Shown here in pieces: positions 57,526 through 64,000 of a stretch of 64,000 nucleotides of DNA. Made by a program: the position numbers and the translations under genes. The first letter of the stretch is position 1. Each line of letters begins with the position of its first letter. Under the pieces are notes generated by a model. The model had not been told where the DNA came from. It was given only the letters and a program-made list of their open reading frames with translations, and ran no database searches. The stretch spans positions 1 through 64,000 of the forward strand of contig JAYPUA010000001.1 of the NCBI GenBank assembly GCA_038133845.1. Direction: 5' to 3'. Source of the DNA: JAYPUA01 sp038133845. GTDB lineage: Bacteria > SAR324 > NAC60-12.

Positions 57526-59391
57526 TCACTCAGAGCCCGTACGCCCTTTGCGGTTGCGGAGCTTGATCAAGTGCTCCCAGCGACCAGCCTCTCCGAAGGC
57601 CTCTTCCAACTCTGCATCAAACAACTCCCGCTTGACCGAAGCTCCGGACTCCACCTCCCAGCCGGTGCTGGGGCCATACTGTCGAAGAAACTCCAGCCCG
57701 CTCACACGCTGTCCTCGGTCGATCCAATCCCCAAGCACCATGTAGCACGTTCCCTCCGGGACGGTCTTGTGATGCAGCGTCGTCAGGGTCTCCCGGAAGG
57801 CCTGCTTCCATTGCTTGGGAGTGAAGTTGCGCTTGGCCCCCAACTCTCCCTGCTTCATCAGGCTGGTAGTCAGCTTGAGCCACCACATCCGCAATTCGTG
57901 ATGCAAGAAGTAATCATACGTCCCCGGATAAGGTGGGCTGGTGATGAGGCAATGGACCGAATTGGACTCAACCGACTCCAATTCCCTCACGTTCTCCTGG
58001 AGCAGACGAGGACGAGTCTTCCGGGGGAGAGCCTCTCCAAGCGCTTGTTGTGCCTGCAGCAGCTCCTGTGTTTTGGCTCGCATCCAGCGTCCTACGGATC
58101 CCGGAGCGTAGGACACCTCCTTGGTCTCCAGGGAGGTGTCGGCCTTGCGGTAGGAGAACTTGATGATCAGGCTGGAGAAGACGGCCTGCAGGGTCTCGCG
58201 CTCCGCAGACTCCGGGAGGCGATCAATCGCATCGACCCAATGCAGCATCTCCACAAACAGGTGTGGGGGGTGATGCGGCTTGACCAGATCCAGGTACGGG
58301 CGCTGAATCGGACGCTTCTCCTGCAGGTGCTCGTCCACGTGCTTGCGCACCGCATCCAAGGCTCCCCAGACACGCTCGGAGTTCTTCCGCGACATCCACC
58401 GGGTTCTCTCTCGAGCCACGACCAGGGCCACCGGATTCAGGTCGTTTCCACAGGCCTCAAAGCCTTGAACCATGGCCTCGACGAGCACCGTCCCCCCTCC
58501 CATGAACGGGTCCATCACCACCGGCTCGCGTTGGGGATCATGTGCCCGCAACAGCGTCCGGGGCAGGTGCGGATGGAAGCGTCCGGGGTAGGTGTGGAAT
58601 CCATGGGTCCACTCCCGGAGAGCGGCCCCTCGATTGGGCACCCGGAGGGCTTCCAGCAGGATGTCGGCATCTTTCCCCCGCCCCTTCTCCTTGACGGATT
58701 TTTGCGAGGCAGCGCGGCGCTTTCCCTTGCGCTCCGGAGCGGTGGGCAGGGTGGGGCGTGCGGTGTTTCCTGGGATGCGCAGGCGCTCAAAGTCCAACTC
58801 GGTGGTCTTCTCCTTCCGCCGGGGTGCAGGCTCGCCGTCCGACTTTGGGGGCTTGCGCTCAGTTGCTGCTGTTCCTGAACGCTCCGACCTCCTCGGAGGC
58901 CTCTCACGCTCCGAGGATCTGGGGGGCCGCTCCGGTCTTTCCCGGTCCGGGCGGTCTCTTCCCGGAGGCCTCCTCCGGTCTTTTTGCTCCAGGCGGTCCT
59001 TGAAGGAGCGAGGTCCTCGTCGCCCTTCCGCAGGGGCTTCGCCTCGGTCTCTGTCGTTGCGTCTGCGTGAAGAGTCTCTGTGGCGTGAATCCGGACGCTT
59101 GCGCTCCGGGCGCTCAAACTCCCGGCTTCGGTCTTCCCAGCGATCCTGAAAGCTTCGGGGGCGCTCCCGGTTGTACAGTTCACCCTCGGATGCCAAGTCT
59201 TCCGCTTTTCCCTTGCGTCTCCCGCGTTCCGAGCGCTTCCGGGGCCACTCGGTCCGGTCTACAGGCTTGTGAGGCGTTTCTCGGCCTTCAGAGGTGGACT
59301 CTTCCTTGCGGCGCACCCGTCGTGGCTGGGTCTCTTCGATGGGGGTCAGCTTCGGAGTTTGAGGGGGTTGTTCATCAGACATAACGTTCAA
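57526..59391 (-). CDS. Putative nucleic-acid methyltransferase with long charged N-terminal tail
   Basis: A 621-residue protein. The first ~235 residues are low-complexity and highly charged (Arg/Glu/Asp/Pro-rich, many RDR, RER and RPER runs), predicted disordered. The C-terminal half is a SAM-dependent amino-methyltransferase: THGFHTYPGRFHPHLPRTLL (like HPYPAKF segments of m4C enzymes), the SAM motif DPFMGGGTVLVEAMVQGFEACGNDLNPVALVVA near residue 293, and the catalytic TSPPYPGTYDY near 483. Motif I precedes the SPPY motif. It may methylate DNA or RNA. No restriction endonuclease is adjacent, so an orphan or RNA-directed role is possible. Confidence 0.75.
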   Translation of the reverse strand: MNVMSDEQPPQTPKLTPIEETQPRRVRRKEESTSEGRETPHKPVDRTEWPRKRSERGRRKGKAEDLASEGELYNRERPRSFQDRWEDRSREFERPERKRPDSRHRDSSRRRNDRDRGEAPAEGRRGPRSFKDRLEQKDRRRPPGRDRPDRERPERPPRSSERERPPRRSERSGTAATERKPPKSDGEPAPRRKEKTTELDFERLRIPGNTARPTLPTAPERKGKRRAASQKSVKEKGRGKDADILLEALRVPNRGAALREWTHGFHTYPGRFHPHLPRTLLRAHDPQREPVVMDPFMGGGTVLVEAMVQGFEACGNDLNPVALVVARERTRWMSRKNSERVWGALDAVRKHVDEHLQEKRPIQRPYLDLVKPHHPPHLFVEMLHWVDAIDRLPESAERETLQAVFSSLIIKFSYRKADTSLETKEVSYAPGSVGRWMRAKTQELLQAQQALGEALPRKTRPRLLQENVRELESVESNSVHCLITSPPYPGTYDYFLHHELRMWWLKLTTSLMKQGELGAKRNFTPKQWKQAFRETLTTLHHKTVPEGTCYMVLGDWIDRGQRVSGLEFLRQYGPSTGWEVESGASVKRELFDAELEEAFGEAGRWEHLIKLRNRKGRTGSE

Positions 59392-59393
59392 GG

Positions 59394-60260
59394 TCAGGGA
59401 GAGGAGGAGCGAAAGGTGACCTGCAGGGTTGATCCAATGATCAGCAGCCCACCCAGCAACGCCTGGAGTGTGGGAATTTCTCCCAGAAAGATCAGAGCAA
59501 AGAGGATTCCGTAAACAGGCTCAAGGCCGGCAACAATCAGGTTGGCCACCTGAGCCTGAACCGTCTTGAGCGCATGAATGAGCAGCCCGTGTGCTCCTGC
59601 CGTGAAGAAGATGCCCAGAACAGCGAGCAGCGCCCAGTCCTGTGGGGTCAGCACCCCGAATTCGCTCCAGGCAAAGGGGAGCAGCACAAGAGCCGCGACG
59701 CCATCCTGAACCAGTCCTACCCGTACTGCCGAATGAGAGCGTACCTGCATGCGGTTCAGAATGCCCAGCAGGGCATGCAAAAATCCGGAGGCCAGCCCCC
59801 AGAGCACGCCCTGAACCGTTTGAGATTCCCAGCCAAGCGCTTCGCCGGAGGTGGCAATCAGCGCCAACCCGACGATCACCACGCCCACCGGGACCAGCAA
59901 CTCCGGACGGAAACGCTCTCGGAAGACCACGGGCTCCATCAGGATCGTGAACACCGGAGAACTGGAGAAGGCCATCACTCCAATAGCGACCGAGGAGACC
60001 TGAATGCTCTGGAAAAATGTCACCCAGTGGACTGCAAGCACCACTCCGGTCAGCGTGAGCCAACCTGCCTGGTTTCGGGTGAGTCTTCCCGGTTCTCTTC
60101 GCCACTTCAGGATCAGCCACAGCGTGAGCGCCCCAAACCCTGCGCGTCCTGCCGTGATCAGCATCGGAGAGTGAGGCAGCCACTTCCCGAAAAGGCCAGA
60201 GAGCCCAAAGCCAATCAAGGCGATGTGGATGCTCCACATCGGGCTCAGGAGTCGTGCCAA
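59394..60260 (-). CDS. EamA-family (DMT) transporter
   Basis: A 288-residue protein with ten predicted helices arranged as two five-helix EamA repeats. Examples are FGLSGLFGKWLPHSPMLITAGRAGFGALTLWL, VTFFQSIQVSSVAIGVMAFSSSPVFTILMEPVVF, and the second repeat's GLLIHALKTVQAQVANLIVAGLEPVYGILFALIFLGEIPTLQALLGGLLII. Family members export amino acids, nucleobases or other metabolites; the substrate is unknown. TTG 60260 has GGAG upstream; ATG 60239 is the alternative start, seven residues shorter. Located 2 bases upstream of the methyltransferase gene. Confidence 0.9.
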   Translation of the reverse strand: MARLLSPMWSIHIALIGFGLSGLFGKWLPHSPMLITAGRAGFGALTLWLILKWRREPGRLTRNQAGWLTLTGVVLAVHWVTFFQSIQVSSVAIGVMAFSSSPVFTILMEPVVFRERFRPELLVPVGVVIVGLALIATSGEALGWESQTVQGVLWGLASGFLHALLGILNRMQVRSHSAVRVGLVQDGVAALVLLPFAWSEFGVLTPQDWALLAVLGIFFTAGAHGLLIHALKTVQAQVANLIVAGLEPVYGILFALIFLGEIPTLQALLGGLLIIGSTLQVTFRSSSP

Positions 60261-60289
60261 GCGAACTCCGCGGGCTCAGGTTCCAGAGG

Positions 60290-63200
60290 TTAGCTGTTCC
60301 GACCTACCATGGCAAAGGCAGACCAGTAGAACGGGGAACTCCAGCGGGGGTTGTTCACCATCTCCAGCCGCGCTTCGCGCATGGCCTCTCGGGGCGGAAC
60401 CCCTTCCAGGTAAAGGTCATAGAATGTGGTCATCAGGTGCTGGGTTCCATCGTCGCTGACCTCCCAGAAGGAGTTGATCACGGCTCGGACCCCGGCTTCC
60501 TGGAAGGAGCGACGCAGCCCGTAGACGCCTTCTCCTTCATGGATTTCTCCCAGTCCGGTCTCACACGCCGAGAGAACCACCAACTGAGTGCCCACGAGGT
60601 TGAGCGAGAGGACCTCCATCGCCGTCAACACGCCGTCATTGTCGGTGTCCAATTCCCCAAGGAGCGGCGCGTTCGCGTTCAGGCCTGCAAAGGCCAGCCC
60701 TGCGCGCAGGAGCGGGTTGTCTCCCGGAGGAGGGATGCGCTCCGTTCCGCCACGGCTCAGGCCCTCAATGCGTTGGGCCAGGCGTTCCTCCTCCTTCAGG
60801 AAGAACCCGTGGGTGGCGATGTGCAGGATCTCCGGAGGGGTGGTCATCTCGCGCAAGCGCTGTTCCTCACCCTCTCGTTTGGAGAAGATGGTAGTCGAGC
60901 GCTCTTTGCCGGAGGAGACGTCGCTGATGATCTCCCCTTCCTTTTCCGCGCCAGGGAGCGGGTCGAAATTCAGACCACGCAGACCAGAGCCCATCCGGGC
61001 TCCTTGGGCAACGCTGCTGGAGCGCTTCGCGTTAACGGCTCGGGCCTTGGGCGACTGGAGGATCTGCTCGGTGTCGTAATCCGGACCCGCAACAATCATG
61101 ACCTCTCCTATGGCTGGATTCATGGGGTCGAGCACCAGATCACGGGCCGACGCGATCAGCCGGATATCAAGCGTTTCAATCAGGTACAACTCTTCATCGT
61201 CCACGAGCGCGTCAAACGGCAGCACGTTCAGCGAGCCATCCGGGATCAGAAAGAGCGCCTCGACCTCTTCGAGGTTCTCACTCAACGGAGCCCAAAGCAC
61301 ATCCCAGAGGTCGTAACCGGCCATCTTGACGTCCTCGTCCGCAGCACCGAAGTCCTGAATGATCTCCCGGAACTCCATGATCATTTCGGAGAGGTAGTCC
61401 ATGGTGCCATAGTCGTAGTAGCTCACTGTCCCATCGGCCACTACCACGGCGACCAGGGCCAACTCATCGTCGGCGTTGCGATAGGTCAGGAAGTCCACCA
61501 GCGCGGCATCTCCCAGAGCTTCCAGAACCTGGCTGGTGCTCACCTCGCGTCGTGACTCCCGGAAGAGCATGCTCTGGGCACCAATTTCCAGCTGGAGGTC
61601 GTTGATCCGCTGCTCTAGCTGATTGACCAGCACCGGAAAGACATCTCGATTTTCAGGAGTGGGACCGGAGAGGGTCAGAGCGGCCAATTCCTTGCGAGCT
61701 TCAAGCAGAGCGTCTGCCAGTTGAGCCAGCTGCTCGTTTCCGGACATCCGGGTGATCTGCTGGGTCTCGCTGGTGATCTTCAGCAAGAGCCCCTTGCGCT
61801 GCAGGCTGACATTGAGCAACTCCTCCGCAGCCACTTCGGCGTCATCGAGTTGCAGCAGGTTCCGGATATAGGCGTCTTGCTCCGGCTTGTGCACGGAGAT
61901 GTACCCCTGCCGCGTGTTGTCGCCAGAGACCCAAAGCACACGATCGAAGAAGATGTTGCGTTGAGCAAATCCATCCCGGCGGATTTCAAAGGCGTCGTCG
62001 ATCTGTCCCAACTCTTCCAGCAACTCCGACAAGGCGTTGCGGGTCTCGAAGGTGTAGGGGTGCGCTTCTCCCAGCACCTCGCGTTCCAACTCCAGGGTTC
62101 TCTGGAGCAACTCGATGGCCTCGTCACTCCGCTCCAGTTTCCCGAGCAACACACCCATGTCGTTCATGCTGCGCAGGCTGTCCGGGTGCCGTTCTCCAAA
62201 CACCTCGGTCCGGCGCTCCAGTGCGGTCTGCAGCAAGGTCTCAGCCTCCTCGAAATTCTCCAGCTGCATCTGGACACGGCCGAGGTTGTTGAGCGCCTTC
62301 ATGGTGTTCTGATGCTTCTCTCCCAGAGCCTGCTCCCACGAGGTGTAGACCTGCTCGAAGAGCGGCAGGGCATCTTCCGGGCGCTCCATGCGCAAGTAGA
62401 GGTAGCCGAGGTTGTTCAGGCCTGCCAAGGTGTTGGAGTGATCGGCCCCGAAAACCTTGGTGTTCAGTTCGTTGACCTGTTGATAGGTCAGCTCTGCCCG
62501 GGTGAAGTCGCCCTGGGATTCGTAGAGCATCGCCAAGTTGTTCAGCAACGCCAGCGTGGTCGGATGCTCGGGGCCCAGCACCAACTCGGCGCTGACCTTG
62601 GCTTTTTGGTAAAGCGGCTCGGCTTCATCGTAAATGCCTTGATTTTCCAGCAAGAGCCCCAGGTTGTTGGAGATCGAGATCGCCTGTGGAGAGTCTCCTC
62701 CGAGCCCTTCCACCATGATCTGCAGGGCCTTGCGGAAGTTCTCCTCGGCTTCGGCCAGCGAACCCAGTCGGCGCTGCACGCTGGCGATGTTGTTCAGGTC
62801 GGTCCCTACGTTCGGGTGGTCTTCTCCGAGCAGGGCGACTTCAATCTCGTAAATCCCTTGATGCAGCAGCAGGGCTTCTTCCAGACGCCCTGTGTCCTCA
62901 TAAAGTTGAGCCAGGTGGCTGGTGCCCTGAATCGTCAGGGGGTCTTCCGGACCAAGATCCTGGCGGGCCAACTCGAGCATGAGGTTGAACTGCTCCTCCG
63001 AGGCCTCGAATTCTCCTTGCTGACGTAGGATTTCGGCCAGGTTTTCCATGGATTCCAAGGTGCTCAGAGCGCTCTCTCCCAAGCTTTCGCGTTGCTTTTC
63101 CAGCAGGGGCTCCACCTGCGCACGAGCTTCAGCCAGGTTCCCGCGGAGCAGGAGCACACGGACCAGCTGAGATTGAGTTTCCAGGACGTCGGCATCATCA

Positions 63201-63817
63201 GCACCCAGAGCCTGTTCCAGCAGTCCGGACACCTCGGACAGGAGCCCCTCGGCTTCTTCCAGACGCCCCAGCTGGACCAGAGTCAGAGCGAGCGCGCGCT
63301 TGCGAAGCAGGGCCTGAGGCGATTCGGGTCCGAGAGCAAACTCAGTGATCTCGAGAGCTTGGCGCTGCAGCGCCTCCGCCTCTTCCAAGGCGCCAACCCA
63401 AGCCAGAAATTCGGCATAGCGGTCTAGCGTGTTCAGGGTAACCGGAGCCTCCAGTCCAGGGCCTTGCTGGGCCAACTCCAAGATCTGCTGGTAGGTGCCG
63501 TTGGCCGCCTCGTAATCTCCGATCTCGCTCTCCAGTTGCGCCTGAAGCAGGAAGGTCTCCAGGGTCCTCACGTCGGCCGGACCAAAGGTCTGATCCGCCA
63601 GGGCGACGGCCTCCTTGGCGGCTTCCAGGGCTTCATCCAGCCGGCCCTCCTCGTAGAGAGCTTCAATCCGAGAACGCGCCTCATCCCACTCGGCGGCTTG
63701 GGACGAGCTTTCTATCGTAGGAGCCTCGTCACTTGCAGTTTGTGCGATTGCAGGGGCTCCGGCCAAGAGGAGCCAGGTCAAGATCAAAGCAGAGGAGAGG
63801 ATTCGGGGATGGTTCAT
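60290..63817 (-). CDS. Secreted TPR-CHAT caspase-like protein
   Basis: A 1175-residue protein. A signal peptide (1-25, ending PAIAQ) sends it to the periplasm. Residues about 45-640 are at least a dozen tetratricopeptide repeats of the kinesin-light-chain type (repeated ALxNLGxxxxxxGxxxEAExxxxxAL units). A coiled linker leads to the C-terminal CHAT domain with the caspase-like dyad H1003 (LHIATHGFF) and C1085 (LVVLSACETGLGEI). CHAT proteins are cysteine peptidases or peptidase-derived scaffolds; the TPRs probably bind a partner. ATG 63817 follows AAGGA; the adjacent GTG at 63820 is an alternative. Upstream of the EamA gene, 29 bases apart. Confidence 0.9.
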   Translation of the reverse strand: MNHPRILSSALILTWLLLAGAPAIAQTASDEAPTIESSSQAAEWDEARSRIEALYEEGRLDEALEAAKEAVALADQTFGPADVRTLETFLLQAQLESEIGDYEAANGTYQQILELAQQGPGLEAPVTLNTLDRYAEFLAWVGALEEAEALQRQALEITEFALGPESPQALLRKRALALTLVQLGRLEEAEGLLSEVSGLLEQALGADDADVLETQSQLVRVLLLRGNLAEARAQVEPLLEKQRESLGESALSTLESMENLAEILRQQGEFEASEEQFNLMLELARQDLGPEDPLTIQGTSHLAQLYEDTGRLEEALLLHQGIYEIEVALLGEDHPNVGTDLNNIASVQRRLGSLAEAEENFRKALQIMVEGLGGDSPQAISISNNLGLLLENQGIYDEAEPLYQKAKVSAELVLGPEHPTTLALLNNLAMLYESQGDFTRAELTYQQVNELNTKVFGADHSNTLAGLNNLGYLYLRMERPEDALPLFEQVYTSWEQALGEKHQNTMKALNNLGRVQMQLENFEEAETLLQTALERRTEVFGERHPDSLRSMNDMGVLLGKLERSDEAIELLQRTLELEREVLGEAHPYTFETRNALSELLEELGQIDDAFEIRRDGFAQRNIFFDRVLWVSGDNTRQGYISVHKPEQDAYIRNLLQLDDAEVAAEELLNVSLQRKGLLLKITSETQQITRMSGNEQLAQLADALLEARKELAALTLSGPTPENRDVFPVLVNQLEQRINDLQLEIGAQSMLFRESRREVSTSQVLEALGDAALVDFLTYRNADDELALVAVVVADGTVSYYDYGTMDYLSEMIMEFREIIQDFGAADEDVKMAGYDLWDVLWAPLSENLEEVEALFLIPDGSLNVLPFDALVDDEELYLIETLDIRLIASARDLVLDPMNPAIGEVMIVAGPDYDTEQILQSPKARAVNAKRSSSVAQGARMGSGLRGLNFDPLPGAEKEGEIISDVSSGKERSTTIFSKREGEEQRLREMTTPPEILHIATHGFFLKEEERLAQRIEGLSRGGTERIPPPGDNPLLRAGLAFAGLNANAPLLGELDTDNDGVLTAMEVLSLNLVGTQLVVLSACETGLGEIHEGEGVYGLRRSFQEAGVRAVINSFWEVSDDGTQHLMTTFYDLYLEGVPPREAMREARLEMVNNPRWSSPFYWSAFAMVGRNS

Positions 63818-63855
63818 CACGGTTCCTTGTGTTGGTTCTGTTGCGTCTTGTGATT

Positions 63856-64000
63856 TCAGGCTTCCATCAGGTTGCGCGCTTCCTCAACCTTTTCGGAGGC
63901 GGTCTCCCAGTGCTGCAGGTCATCCGCAAGCTTCTTGCCAAGGCGGCTTTTGTACTTTTCCAACTCCCGGACTTTTTCTCCTGGAGTTTTCTGATAGAAG
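63856..64000 (-). CDS. C-terminal fragment of a protein cut by the window edge
   Basis: The last 47 residues of a gene continuing past the window: a lysine/glutamate-rich helical tail (KVRELEKYKSRLGKKLADDLQHWETASEKVEEARNL) ending MEA. Not enough sequence to assign a family. It lies 35 bases upstream of the TPR-CHAT gene on the same strand and could share its transcript. Confidence 0.5.
   Translation of the reverse strand, partial: FYQKTPGEKVRELEKYKSRLGKKLADDLQHWETASEKVEEARNLMEA

Noticed and set aside
60254..61555. 433-codon forward frame opposite the CHAT domain
   Set aside because: Shadow frame; the reverse strand carries the His-Cys dyad and TPRs.
1..64000. tRNA genes, CRISPR arrays, insertion sequences, prophage
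   Set aside because: No cloverleaf-like intergenic sequence, spaced repeats, transposase or phage genes were seen; the only long repeat pair is the 79-bp one.

Overview
The window looks like a chromosomal scaffold from a GC-rich, Gram-negative, flagellated and B12-synthesising bacterium. The evidence is lpxA and mpl (LPS and cell-wall recycling), a periplasmic PBP, several secreted proteins, a flagellin with a sigma-28 promoter, and cobalamin genes. The gene style resembles Proteobacteria or deltaproteobacteria-like lineages (possibly a marine SAR324-type group), but the sequence alone does not fix the taxon. A run of exactly 100 N at 5440-5539 is an assembly gap of unknown true size. I saw no tRNA, rRNA, CRISPR array or insertion sequence.

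Region 1 (1-16.6 kb) is an accessory sugar-acid/amino-sugar module. A BadF-type sugar kinase is divergent from a GntR/UTRA regulator. A long forward gene train follows: phytanoyl-CoA-type dioxygenase, HpcH/HpaI aldolase, DHDPS/NanA-family lyase, aldo/keto reductase, [gap], a second dioxygenase, an SDR, an amidohydrolase fused to a class III aminotransferase, a Dpp-type ABC importer (binding protein, two permeases, two ATPases), an RraA-like protein and NanE. The 3' end of the regulator gene plus a downstream operator-like palindrome (79 bp, 77 identical) recurs about 13.8 kb away just before nanE, so the whole module sits between direct repeats. The binding protein is circularly permuted: the usual C-terminal half comes first. 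The first four enzyme genes are clearly more AT-rich than the rest, which suggests separate acquisition. I infer uptake and catabolism of a nonulosonic-acid-like or other amino-sugar-acid substrate, regulated by the GntR protein.

Region 2 (16.7-37.8 kb) is mostly core metabolism: two c-type cytochromes, an ACT-domain malic enzyme, a cyclopropane-fatty-acid-synthase-like methyltransferase and CobB on the reverse strand. Divergent from these are gltB-gltD, a tandem-domain membrane-anchored protein, yajC-secD-secF and tyrA. On the reverse strand are tgt, a quinone reductase, a CNNM/CorC-like protein and citrate synthase.

Region 3 (38-50 kb) has an isolated flagellin gene with its own sigma-28 promoter and hairpin terminator, a small membrane protein, two SDRs, a Nudix hydrolase, cobalamin genes (cbiL and a cbiG-cobJ fusion), a HAD phosphatase, a D,D-carboxypeptidase, and mpl, dut and trmFO.

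Region 4 (50-64 kb) holds several small or uncharacterised genes: a 31-residue membrane peptide, a stand-alone WGR protein, a lipoprotein and a zinc-ribbon/HExxH membrane protein. It also has yhhQ, pheS without pheT beside it, a repeat protein, lpxA, a TerB-like protein, a methyltransferase with a long charged tail, an EamA transporter and a secreted TPR-CHAT protein. The hexamer TCCGGA is strikingly frequent in the GC-rich parts and scarce in the AT-rich island.
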